Below, in pieces: positions 9,560-17,748 of a stretch of 34,347 nucleotides of DNA (position 1 is the stretch's first letter; each line of letters begins with the position of its first letter). The notes below the pieces were generated by a model. The model had not been told where the DNA came from. It saw only the letters and a list, made by a program, of their open reading frames with translations, and did not search any database. The position numbers and the translations under genes are program-made. The DNA comes from Desulfovibrio sp. Lineage in GTDB: Bacteria > Desulfobacterota > Desulfovibrionia > Desulfovibrionales > Desulfovibrionaceae. Location: the NCBI GenBank assembly GCA_031273845.1, contig JAISRC010000140.1, positions 1-34,347 of the forward strand, in the 5' to 3' direction.

Positions 9560-9736
9560 ACCCGTTGCCTCACAGTTTGTTTGACGGTGAAAACACATCT
9601 GCCACAAGGCTTCCGCCGGCATTTCCGCGTACCGGGACTTCGCGTCGGGCTCGGGCCGATCCGCCCGCTGGAAAACAAAAACGCCGCGTCTGACCCGTAC
9701 CTTAGTGAAACTGATAATCCAGGCGCTTGAATCCTG

Positions 9737-10339
9737 TCAAGGTGATTTTCTGCCTCCGCGTCGCCGGATCTGCTCCGGTGCGCTGTTGCCGTACTGAAAA
9801 GGAGAGATGAAGGTCGAAATCAGTGGAAAATTTTTGTCCCTCTCCGCAATGATCGGGGTGATTTTGGGCCACGGTATGCCCAGAGCCGGGTCGTCAAAGC
9901 GGATGCCGCCTTCGTGTTCCGGGCTGTAGTAGTCGCTGACCTTGTAATAGAATTCCGTCCCGGCTTCAAGTGTCATGTAGCCGTGGGCGAAACCTTCAGG
10001 TATATAGAAGCGGAGCATGTTTTCCTCGCTCAGGACAAGACCGTGCCACTGCCCGTAGGTCGGCGAACCGAGGCGCAGGTCCACCGCGGTATCGTACACG
10101 GCGCCTCTGCCGACCCAGACCAGCTTGGCCTGGGCTGTGGGCGGACGCTGAAAATGCAGGCCGCGCAACACGCCTCTGTCTTCCGAACGGCTCAGGTTGT
10201 CCTGAACGAAAGTGCGGGCGGACTTCAGTTTTTTTTCCCATTCCGCGCGCCAAGTTTCCATGAAAAAACCGCGATGGTCCCTGTGCGCCTTCAATCGGAC
10301 GATCAGGAGACCTTCTATTTCCGTGGCTGTGACATCCAT
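9737..10339 (-). CDS. rfbC: dTDP-4-dehydrorhamnose 3,5-epimerase
   Basis: DHRGFFMETWR, FVQDNLSRSEDRGVLRGLHFQ, VYDTAVDLRLGSPTYGQW, IPEGFAHGY. Confidence 0.92.
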   Translation of the reverse strand: MDVTATEIEGLLIVRLKAHRDHRGFFMETWRAEWEKKLKSARTFVQDNLSRSEDRGVLRGLHFQRPPTAQAKLVWVGRGAVYDTAVDLRLGSPTYGQWHGLVLSEENMLRFYIPEGFAHGYMTLEAGTEFYYKVSDYYSPEHEGGIRFDDPALGIPWPKITPIIAERDKNFPLISTFISPFQYGNSAPEQIRRRGGRKSP

Positions 10340-10443
10340 GGCGTCCTCCGCGCTTCCCTGCCGTATCGGTCAAGTTTGCAGCAATACGCCTTTTTTGGCA
10401 ATGCCGTGCGCGAAATTTTTTTTCGGCGTTTTTCCCGGCCCTA

Positions 10444-10471
10444 TAAAGTTGAACAGGCGATCGGCCGATAA
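10444..10471 (+). promoter_or_regulatory. Putative sigma28 (FliA) promoter
   Basis: TAAAGTTG-N12-GCCGATAA about 20 bp upstream of a flagella-type gene and flgM. Spacing is 1 nt longer than the usual N11. Confidence 0.6.
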
Positions 10472-10492
10472 GGGGGATACGGGGAAAGTGAG

Positions 10493-10906
10493 ATGGAAAT
10501 GCACACGTTTTACACGCGCCGGATGTTGTTGCGTTACAGCAGACAATTGGTGGCGGCAAGACGTCTGGCCAGGTATGACCGCCTCGTCGGCAAGGGGTCG
10601 CGCGGCGATCCCGGCGTCGAGGAGACGAAAAGACGGGACATGATTGAGCGCATTGCGCGGGAAATCATGGAAAACCTGATTTTTGCCGGCAGCGACAACC
10701 CCGTTGTCCGGGAAGTCAGATCCCGTCTGGCCTCGGAGATGGGAGAGGAACTGGTGTTTCGCTACCCGCCCGACGATCCGGATCTGAAAATTTTCAGACC
10801 CGTAGCGGACGGCGGAGAAACGGAACTTCTTCCGGGAGAACGACAGGTCGTCATGGGCCGCTTGTGGGACGTTACCTTGCGCACTGTTGACGCGACCATG
10901 CTCTGA
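10493..10906 (+). CDS. Small protein preceding flgM, probably flagella-associated
   Basis: 137 aa basic and charged protein with sigma28-like promoter and adjacent flgM; function inferred from context only. Confidence 0.55.
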   Translation: MEMHTFYTRRMLLRYSRQLVAARRLARYDRLVGKGSRGDPGVEETKRRDMIERIAREIMENLIFAGSDNPVVREVRSRLASEMGEELVFRYPPDDPDLKIFRPVADGGETELLPGERQVVMGRLWDVTLRTVDATML

Positions 10907-10965
10907 AGTTAATGATTTTTTTGATGGGCGCGGCTTCGGGCCGCGGCCTAGCGGAGGCTTATTCT

Positions 10966-11307
10966 ATGGAAATTAAAAATTCGCTGCTGAACAATGCCGA
11001 CCCCTACCGGCTCGACATGGACCAGGCCGCCCGGTCGACGCAGAACGCGCGTCTCCAGGAGAAGCGCAACGGGGCAGGCGAGGCCGCAACCCAGACCGAA
11101 GGTGACCGCGTGAGCCTGTCGACCGCCGCTTTGCTGCATACCGCCGCATACGCCGAGGCCGGCAAAGCCCCGGACATCCGTCGGGAAAAGGTGGATGGGT
11201 TGAAAGCCCTGGTGGAAAGCGGAGCGTACGTTGCGGACAGCAGAAAAATCGCGGCGGGACTGCTGAAGGACGAGGTTTTCCTGGCCGGAACCCTGGATAA
11301 GGGCTGA
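10966..11307 (+). CDS. flgM: Anti-sigma28 factor FlgM
   Basis: GDRVSLSTAALL...REKVDGLKALVESGAYVADSRKIAAGLLKDE; GCGGAGG ribosome-binding site. Confidence 0.82.
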   Translation: MEIKNSLLNNADPYRLDMDQAARSTQNARLQEKRNGAGEAATQTEGDRVSLSTAALLHTAAYAEAGKAPDIRREKVDGLKALVESGAYVADSRKIAAGLLKDEVFLAGTLDKG

Positions 11308-11370
11308 TCCGCATCCTGCCCGGCGGTCATGAAGCAGGTCGATTTCGATTCAATACTGCTTTGAACTGCT

Positions 11371-11508
11371 CTGAAGTAATTTGATTTTGAGACGCCTCCT
11401 CCGGCGCTTAACGGTGAAACACGGTTTCGCCTTGCCTGCGAGGCGGGCGGCGGTGCTTTGCGCTTACGCCGCCCGGGCATTTTCAACTTTGAAATGCTCT
11501 AATTCCCG
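11371..11508 (+). repeat. Full-length mosaic intergenic repeat (modules B-C-A)
   Basis: AAGTAATTTGATTTTGAGACGCCTCCTCCGGCGCTTAACGG...TTTCGCC...CATTTTCAACTTTGAAATGCTCTAATTCC; inverse of 13054-13186. Confidence 0.85.
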
Positions 11509-11522
11509 TCTACGGGAGGCCG

Positions 11523-11978
11523 ATGTCCGACCAACTGATCCTTTTTTACGCCCGTGTCGCAGTTGCCGGGAAAAGTCCCGTTATGCCCGGTACCTGCGGT
11601 TCCCTGGTCGCTCTGATCGCGGCACCGTATCTTTTTATTCCCCTTCCCGCAGCCGGGCGCATTCTGCTTCTGGCCCTCCTTCTGGCAAGCGGGATACCGG
11701 CTTCCGGCCGGGCGGAAAAGCTCCTGAGCCGGACCGATCCCCCGGAAGTGGTGATCGACGAATTTTTCGGGCAATGGCTGACCCTCCTGCCTTTTGCCGC
11801 GCCGGACATCGCGGACTATGCGGCGGCTTTCATCCTTTTCCGCTTCTTCGACATCGTCAAGCCGTGGCCCGTCAAAAAGGCGGAAGCCCTGGGCGGCGGT
11901 CCGGGCATCATGCTTGACGATGCCGCCGCGGGCATTTATGCAATCCTGTGTTTCGCCCTGCTCAACCTGTTGTTCTGA
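11523..11978 (+). CDS. pgpA: Phosphatidylglycerophosphatase A family
   Basis: PVMPGTCGSLVAL, VVIDEFFGQWLTLL, FRFFDIVKPWPVKKAEAL, LDDAAAGIYA. Confidence 0.85.
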   Translation: MSDQLILFYARVAVAGKSPVMPGTCGSLVALIAAPYLFIPLPAAGRILLLALLLASGIPASGRAEKLLSRTDPPEVVIDEFFGQWLTLLPFAAPDIADYAAAFILFRFFDIVKPWPVKKAEALGGGPGIMLDDAAAGIYAILCFALLNLLF

Positions 11979-11986
11979 GGTCCGGC

Positions 11987-13057
11987 ATGGACAGAAGCGT
12001 TTTTGAAAGACGCCGCGAAAAACTGCGCCCGCTCCTGCGCGAGACGGGGCTGGCCGCCCTGCTCGTGACTTTGGACGCCGACCGCTTTTATCTGAGCGGC
12101 TTTGAGCTGCATGATGCGCAGATCAACGAAAGCTCCGGTTGCCTGCTGATCACGGCGGACGGCCGGGATACGCTCTGCACCGACCACAGATTTGCTGCCG
12201 CCGCCGCGCGCCTTTGGGATAAAGAGGATATTTTCCTGTACCGGAACAAAGGTATGCCCCAAGTCAACGCCTTGCTCAAAGAACGCGTGTCCGGCGAGAT
12301 CGGCTTTGACCCTTCCGCCCTGAGCGTTGAAGCCTTTGAATTGCTGGGCAACGGTTTGCGGCTGCGCAAAGCCGGCGATTTGGTCGCGGAGCTGCGGGTC
12401 GTCAAGGAAGACGAGGAGATCCGCAGGCTGGAAAACTCCTGCCGCCTGAACCGGGAACTCATGGACAAACTGCCCGGCATGGCGCGTTCCGGCATGACGG
12501 AGGCCTGTCTGGCCCGGGAAATAGAACGCTACTGGCGCGACAGGGGAGCGGAAGAGCTTGCCTTTCCGTCCATCGTGGCCGTGGACGGCAATGCCGCCTT
12601 GCCGCATGCCGTGCCCGGACCCGCCGAAATCACCGATTCCTGTTGTCTGCTCGTGGACGCCGGATGCCGGCTCGACGGTTATTGTTCGGACCAGACCCGC
12701 ACCTTGTGGACAGGCGACAATCCGGACGCCCTTTTTGTTTCGGATCTGGAACTGGTCCGGGAAGCGCAGGAGCGGGCCATACGCGGCATCCGTCCGGGTA
12801 TTGCCGCCTGCGAGGTTTACAAGCTTGCGGCAGCTTTTCTGGCCGGCAAAGGAAGAGGGGATTTGTTCACGCACGGCCTCGGCCACGGGATCGGTCTTCA
12901 GACCCACGAAGCCCCGTCGCTGAACGCAAACTCGGAAAAGGTCCTGCAGCCGGGCATGGTGCTGACCGTGGAACCCGGCCTGTATCGGCAGGGCAGACAC
13001 GGCGTGCGCTGGGAATACATGGTGCTGGTGACCGAAGACGGCGCGCGGGTGCTTTAG
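11987..13057 (+). CDS. M24-family Xaa-Pro aminopeptidase
   Basis: LLVDAGCRLDGYCSDQTRTLW, FTHGLGHGIGLQTHEAPSL, LTVEPGLYRQGRHGVRWEYMVLV. Confidence 0.9.
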   Translation: MDRSVFERRREKLRPLLRETGLAALLVTLDADRFYLSGFELHDAQINESSGCLLITADGRDTLCTDHRFAAAAARLWDKEDIFLYRNKGMPQVNALLKERVSGEIGFDPSALSVEAFELLGNGLRLRKAGDLVAELRVVKEDEEIRRLENSCRLNRELMDKLPGMARSGMTEACLAREIERYWRDRGAEELAFPSIVAVDGNAALPHAVPGPAEITDSCCLLVDAGCRLDGYCSDQTRTLWTGDNPDALFVSDLELVREAQERAIRGIRPGIAACEVYKLAAAFLAGKGRGDLFTHGLGHGIGLQTHEAPSLNANSEKVLQPGMVLTVEPGLYRQGRHGVRWEYMVLVTEDGARVL

Positions 13058-13186
13058 AGCATTTCAAAGTTGAAAATGCTCAGGCGGCGTAAGCGCGAAG
13101 CGCCACCGTACGCCCCGCAGGCGTAGGCGAAACTTGCTTTCGCCGTTAAGCGCCGGAGGAGGCGTTTCAAAATCAAATTGCCTTAG
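13054..13186 (-). repeat. Full-length mosaic intergenic repeat (A-C-B, inverse orientation)
   Basis: TTAGAGCATTTCAAAGTTGAAAATGCTC...GGCGAAACTTGCTTTCGCCGTTAAGCGCCGGAGGAGGCGTTTCAAAATCAAATTGCCTTA. Confidence 0.85.
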
Positions 13187-13363
13187 AGGGATCCACCCCC
13201 TCAGACTCCCCCGGCAGGAGGAATCATTCCCATGCACCCTGATAGGATTTTTCGGCAGGTCATATTTGGGGGGGTCCGGGGCCTGTCCGTCCTGAACGAA
13301 GTGAAGGCGGACAAAATCTTGTAGTAATTTCCCCCGGCGGGGTTCGGGGCGGAGCCCCGGTTA

Positions 13364-13384
13364 AGGCAATTTGATTTTGAGACG
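13364..13384 (+). repeat. Isolated 'B' module of the mosaic repeat
   Basis: AAGGCAATTTGATTTTGAGACGG, same as the start of the full-length repeat. Confidence 0.7.
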
Positions 13385-13427
13385 GCCGTCCGGTCGAATG
13401 CGCGGGCAAAGGGAAAATTGTCGCAGT

Positions 13428-16253
13428 ATGCCGCTGAAGGAACCCGCCGGGGCGGATCCCGGCAAGAATGTCCGCCGCGCGCGTTTTACCGTGCGCGGAC
13501 AGGTGCAGGGGGTGGGCTTTCGCCCCTTTGTTTTTCTTCTGGCGGAGAAATGCGCCCTCAGCGGTTTCGTGCGCAACGGCCCGGACGGGGTGCTCATTGA
13601 GGTTCAGGGAGAAGAGGATAATCTGCATGCCTTTGCCTGCGGTCTGACACGGGATCTGCCGCCCCTGGCCCGGATCACCGACCTGGACCGCGAAAACCTG
13701 CCCCCGAAGCCGGAGGAAAAGAACTTCGACATAGCGGCCAGCGGCGGCGGCCGGGGGCAATCAGTGCTCGTCAGCCCGGATGTCGGCATCTGCCCGGCAT
13801 GCCTGGCCGAGATCCGGGACAGGACGAACCGGCGTTTCAGGCACCCGTTTGCCAACTGCACGGACTGCGGGCCGCGCTACAGCCTTACCCGCTCCATACC
13901 CTACGACCGTTCCGGCACCAGCATGGCCTGTTTCCCTATGTGCCCGAAATGCCGCGCCGAGTATGAAAATCCCCGCGACCGGCGTTTTCACGCCCAGCCC
14001 AACGCCTGTCCGCACTGCGGCCCCGTGTTGCGGCTGGAACTTCCCGGCGGGACGGGAGAACTCATCCGTATTGAAGGAGACCGGGCACTGCCCGCTCTGG
14101 CGCGTTTTCTGTTTGACGGCGGCATAGCGGCCGTCAAGGGCATAGGCGGTTTTCATCTGGCCTGCGACGCGGGCAATGATCGGGCCGTCGCGGAATTGCG
14201 CCGACGCAAGGGGCGTCCGCACCAGGCCCTGGCGGTGATGGCCGCCGATCTTGCCGAGGTGCGGCGGTTTGTCTCGGCAGGACCCGCAGAGGAAGACGCG
14301 CTCCTGTCTCCCGAACACCCCATAGTCATCTGCCCCCTGCGCCCTTCAATACCGGAAAAGGTTTCAAGCCGTGAAGGGAATTTTGATGAAGCGCCGGACC
14401 CGGACGGGTCCGCGTCCCCTCTTTCTTCCCTTGTTGCACCGGCCGGGTCCGTATCCCGCCTCTCTTCTTCGGTGTCTCCGGACACGCGCACCATCGGCGT
14501 CATGCTGCCTTACAGTCCCCTGCATGTTTTGCTTCTGGACGAATTTACCGCCCTGGTGCGGCAGGAAGGCAGGACGGCCGCTCTTGTGATGACCTCCGGA
14601 AACAGGAGCGGAGAACCCATCTGCCTCGGCAACCGTGAGGCGCGTTCTGTCCTGGCCGGGATTGCGGATGCTTTTCTTTTCCATAACCGGGACATATTGG
14701 TCCGCGTTGACGATTCCGTCGTGCGCCCGCGCGCGTTGCGGGGCTGCCTTTTTGCCCCGCAGGGCACAGGACTTTGGAATTCCGTCGTGCGCCCGCGCGC
14801 GTTGCGGGACGGCAGCCGTCCGGCGCAGGTCGTCGTCGGCAAGGATTCTGTCGTGCGCCCGCGCGCGTCGCGGGACGGGCAAAAGGCCGGTCTGCTCTTT
14901 TTTCGGCGGGCGCGCGGCTTTGTGCCCCGCCCGATCAGTTTCGCGGCATCTGTAGGAAAGAGTGAAGAAGGCCGGCAGGGCGGGACCTTGCCCTGTGTGC
15001 TCGGGGCGGGGGCGGAACTCAAAAATGCCCCCTGTCTGACCAGAGGTACGGATGCCTTTGTCTGCCAGCATACAGGGGATATGGAGGATGCCGGTACGGC
15101 CGCCTTTCATGAGGAAGCGATCGACCACACGGCGCGCCTTCTGCATGTCGCGCCCGAAATCATTGTGCGCGACATGCATCCTGATTCCCTCAGCGGGCGC
15201 ATCGCCGAGGACTATGCCGGACGCTCCGGCCTGCCCGTCCTGCGTCTCCAGCATCATTTCGCCCATGCCCATGCCCTTCTGGCCGAGAACGGCCATGCCG
15301 GCAAGGCGCTGGCGCTGGTGCTTGACGGGTCGGGCTTCGGCTCGGACGGGACACTGTGGGGCGGTGAACTTCTTTTTCTCGATCCGCATCCGGCCGGAGG
15401 CGGGCTGCCGGAACACAGGCGTCTGGCGCGTCTGGCCCCTCTGGATTTGCCGGGCGGCGACGCGGCGGTGCGCGAACCCTGGCGCATCGCCCACGCCCTC
15501 TTGCTGCGTCTGGGCCTGATCGACGGACGAGGCGCGGCGTCCTTCTCCCTGCCCTGGCTCCCGGACAGGAAATTTGCGGCGGACATGCTGCCCGCCATGT
15601 TGCCTGCTGTACCGTCCGCCATACTCATGCCGTCCGGCGGGATCATGACGGACGGCGGGCTGAACACTCCGCGCGGGAGCGGCTGCGGCCGCCTGTTCGA
15701 CGCTGTTTCCGCCCTGCTCGGGCTGTGCCTGGAGGCGAGCTATGAGGGACAGGGGGCGATACGTCTGGAGGAAGCGCAGGGAGTGCCGCCCCCGGCTTCC
15801 GATCTTTCCTTTCCCGACCCCTCTTTCCCTGATCCTTCCTTACCCGATCCCGTTCTGTACCCTTGCCCTTTGCTTCCCGACCCGGAACAGGGGGAGGCCG
15901 GCCTGCTTCTTCTGGACACACGCGCCCTGTTCCGCGCCCTGTGCGAAGACCTTGCCCGCGCTGTTCCTGTCGCGCTCCTCGCGCGGCGTTTCCATCGCAG
16001 TCTTGCGGCCGGTCTTGTGGAAGCCGCGGCCTTTCTGGCTGCAGAGCACGGTTTGCAGACGGCGGGTCTGTCCGGCGGCTGTATGCTGAATATGACCCTG
16101 AGCGAGCTTTTGCGCGAGGGACTGGAAAAAAAGGGGATGACGGTTCTGGAGCACGGCGCGCTGCCGCCGGGAGACGGCTGCATAGGCTTCGGGCAGGCCG
16201 TTTACGGCGCGCTTGTGTCCGTTGTCATGAAGCGAGGTTGTGAAACGGAGTAA
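13428..16253 (+). CDS. hypF: Carbamoyltransferase HypF, enlarged by in-frame insertions
   Basis: Acylphosphatase domain (VRGQVQGVGFRPFVF), four CxxC motifs (CPAC, CTDC, CPKC, CPHC), YrdC-like domain, Kae1-like C-terminus (HHFAHAHALLAENG, GLSGGCMLN). Confidence 0.92.
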   Translation: MPLKEPAGADPGKNVRRARFTVRGQVQGVGFRPFVFLLAEKCALSGFVRNGPDGVLIEVQGEEDNLHAFACGLTRDLPPLARITDLDRENLPPKPEEKNFDIAASGGGRGQSVLVSPDVGICPACLAEIRDRTNRRFRHPFANCTDCGPRYSLTRSIPYDRSGTSMACFPMCPKCRAEYENPRDRRFHAQPNACPHCGPVLRLELPGGTGELIRIEGDRALPALARFLFDGGIAAVKGIGGFHLACDAGNDRAVAELRRRKGRPHQALAVMAADLAEVRRFVSAGPAEEDALLSPEHPIVICPLRPSIPEKVSSREGNFDEAPDPDGSASPLSSLVAPAGSVSRLSSSVSPDTRTIGVMLPYSPLHVLLLDEFTALVRQEGRTAALVMTSGNRSGEPICLGNREARSVLAGIADAFLFHNRDILVRVDDSVVRPRALRGCLFAPQGTGLWNSVVRPRALRDGSRPAQVVVGKDSVVRPRASRDGQKAGLLFFRRARGFVPRPISFAASVGKSEEGRQGGTLPCVLGAGAELKNAPCLTRGTDAFVCQHTGDMEDAGTAAFHEEAIDHTARLLHVAPEIIVRDMHPDSLSGRIAEDYAGRSGLPVLRLQHHFAHAHALLAENGHAGKALALVLDGSGFGSDGTLWGGELLFLDPHPAGGGLPEHRRLARLAPLDLPGGDAAVREPWRIAHALLLRLGLIDGRGAASFSLPWLPDRKFAADMLPAMLPAVPSAILMPSGGIMTDGGLNTPRGSGCGRLFDAVSALLGLCLEASYEGQGAIRLEEAQGVPPPASDLSFPDPSFPDPSLPDPVLYPCPLLPDPEQGEAGLLLLDTRALFRALCEDLARAVPVALLARRFHRSLAAGLVEAAAFLAAEHGLQTAGLSGGCMLNMTLSELLREGLEKKGMTVLEHGALPPGDGCIGFGQAVYGALVSVVMKRGCETE
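14360..14390 (+). repeat. Repeat inside hypF shared with intergenic 18556-18586
   Basis: GGTTTCAAGCCGTGAAGGGAATTTTGATGAA versus GGTTTCAAACCATAAAGGAAATTTTGATGAA: 27/31 identical. Confidence 0.75.
14712..14908 (+). repeat. Three exactly 66-bp-spaced, about 31-bp direct repeats inside hypF
   Basis: GATTCCGTCGTGCGCCCGCGCGCGTTGCGGG at 14712, 14778 and 14844; intervening about 35 nt diverge. Encodes (D/N)SVVRPRA(L/S)R three times. Confidence 0.92.
15800..15890 (+). repeat. Degenerate 15-bp minisatellite in hypF encoding S(F/L)PDP repeats
   Basis: Reads DLSFPDPSFPDPSLPDPVLYPCPLLPDPEQ. Confidence 0.8.
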
Positions 16254-16336
16254 TTATACCCTGATCCGCCGTGCCTTGTCGTTCCGGGGCCCGACCGGGA
16301 GCTTGCAGCCGTCTCCGCAAACCGGGGTGTCATATT

Positions 16337-16369
16337 GAAAAGTTTATTTTTCAATGCATATATCAACAG
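16337..16369. repeat. Dispersed 33-bp repeat, copy 1
   Basis: GAAAAGTTTATTTTTCAATGCATATATCAACAG; 28/33 identical to 32807-32839. Confidence 0.65.
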
Positions 16370-17352
16370 ACCGTGCTGAAGCGGATCAGCCCGCCCCTTT
16401 CCGTCCGGACGGTCCTGCCCAGAACTTCCAGGTGCTCCAGGTACGCCAGCACATCTTGTATCGCAAACCACTGCTGCGCCGGCATAAAGCTTTCCCAGTG
16501 TCCCTCCCCCCCGGACCAGTGTATCAGCGGCGCCAACTCTGCAGCCGTCAACTCTTTGCCCCGCAGCAGTTCGGCTGTCTCGTCCAGCCGATGCGTGCGC
16601 CCGATGCGCAGATCGTCCATGCGCTTCCGCGCATCACGAAGCAACTTCCCGTGACCGGGCAGAACAAGCTCCATGTCCATGCCGTAGACCTCGTCCAGAC
16701 TGTGCAGGAAAACGCCGAGAGGGTCGGGCATCTGCGGCCAGTGCGGAGTGTTGGACGCCGCGCCCGAAAGAATAAAGTCCCCGGAAAACAGTATCCTCCG
16801 CCCTTCATCATACAAAGCCATGTGTCCCGGCGTGTGTCCCGGCACGGCAAGCACGCGCAGGACAGCATCCCCATAGCGCAGAACATCGCCCTCGCTCACG
16901 TAGCTGATACTGATATCCCCTTTGGGACCGCATGTCATGCCGGGGTGCGTGGCCGCCACGGTGCGCATCAGCTCCTGCGGGCATCCGTACCGGGCCATGT
17001 CGTCAAGCACGACACGCCAGAAAGCCGGCGCATCGGCCGCCATCCTGACCACGTCCGCACCGTCCTCCGCGCCCGCATAAACGGTCGTTCCCGGTCTCGC
17101 GGCAAGTTCCACGGACAGCCCGCAATGGTCGGTGTGCAGATGAGTGAGGAAAAGATCCAGACTGTTTTCCGGCACGCTGAGTTCCGCCAGCCCGCTGTAC
17201 AGGGCCTCCCGGCATTCGGGCATATTGAAGCCTGTGTCTATCAGCAGGTTACGCGGCGTCCCGCGCAGCAGGTAAACGTTGAGTGCCCGGAGCGCGGTGC
17301 GCGGCAAAGGGATTTCTATTCTGTGAACGCCGGGGGCGACCGTTTCCGTCAT
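16363..17352 (-). CDS. Metallo-beta-lactamase-fold hydrolase
   Basis: LTHLHTDHCGLS (HxHxDH), VPGHTPGHMALYDEGRRILFSGDFIL, VLPGHG. Confidence 0.88.
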   Translation of the reverse strand: MTETVAPGVHRIEIPLPRTALRALNVYLLRGTPRNLLIDTGFNMPECREALYSGLAELSVPENSLDLFLTHLHTDHCGLSVELAARPGTTVYAGAEDGADVVRMAADAPAFWRVVLDDMARYGCPQELMRTVAATHPGMTCGPKGDISISYVSEGDVLRYGDAVLRVLAVPGHTPGHMALYDEGRRILFSGDFILSGAASNTPHWPQMPDPLGVFLHSLDEVYGMDMELVLPGHGKLLRDARKRMDDLRIGRTHRLDETAELLRGKELTAAELAPLIHWSGGEGHWESFMPAQQWFAIQDVLAYLEHLEVLGRTVRTERGGLIRFSTVC

Positions 17353-17428
17353 TCAAAATTCCTTCAGCGGGGTATATCACTTGGAGCAGATTCTTTTGTG
17401 CGTCAAACAACAACCGGGCGACAGCCAG

Positions 17429-17485
17429 GCCCGCAGGCGAAACTTATTTTCGCCGTTAGAGTATTTCAAAATTGAGAATACCCTG
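17429..17485 (-). repeat. Partial mosaic repeat (C and A modules)
   Basis: CCCGCAGGCGAAACTTATTTTCGCCGTTAGAGTATTTCAAAATTGAGAATACCC. Confidence 0.7.
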
Positions 17486-17616
17486 AAAGACATGGATTGC
17501 AACGCGGCTTCGCCGCTCGCAATGCCAGCCCTCTGTGCGACGATAACTCACCGGCATTCATGACAATGTTCTGCCATTCCGAGGGCCGCTTGCGGCCTGT
17601 GGGAATCCATGTCTTT
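17486..17616. repeat. 131-bp element bounded by a 13-bp perfect inverted repeat with internal hairpins
   Basis: AAAGACATGGATT (17486-17498) ... AATCCATGTCTTT (17604-17616); internal GCGGCTTCGCCGC and GGCCGCTTGCGGCC hairpins. Confidence 0.75.
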
Positions 17617-17661
17617 TACCTTCAAAATTTTCCCCGCGTTTTTCTGCTCCTGCACGGCCAT

Positions 17662-17727
17662 AGAGCATTTTCAGCTTTGAAATGCTCCAAGCGCCGGGGG
17701 AGGCGTTTCAAAATCAAATTGCCCTAA
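17662..17727 (-). repeat. Mosaic repeat lacking the C module (A then B)
   Basis: AGAGCATTTTCAGCTTTGAAATGCTCCAAGCGCCGGGGGAGGCGTTTCAAAATCAAATTGCCCTAAG. Confidence 0.8.
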
Positions 17728-17748
17728 GCGATACAGGGCCACAGTAGA

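Noticed and set aside
10898-10920. Possible extra mosaic-repeat copy (GCTCTGAAGTTAATGATTTTT)
   Set aside because: Similarity to the B module is short and partly within the 3' end of a gene; could be chance.
13232-13324. 30-codon ORF MHPDRIFRQVIFGGVRGLSVLNEVKADKIL with AGGAGG upstream
   Set aside because: SD-like spacing is plausible, but the region is repeat-rich intergenic sequence with no evidence of conservation or domain; too short to support.
14712-14908. CRISPR array (31-bp repeats, about 35-bp spacers)
   Set aside because: Only three repeats, exactly codon-spaced, inside an intact hypF reading frame, with no cas genes in the window. Treated as a coding repeat.
13428-16253. hypF as a pseudogene because of its insertions
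   Set aside because: The frame is open throughout and acylphosphatase, zinc, YrdC-like and C-terminal motifs are intact; insertions look tolerated rather than disabling.
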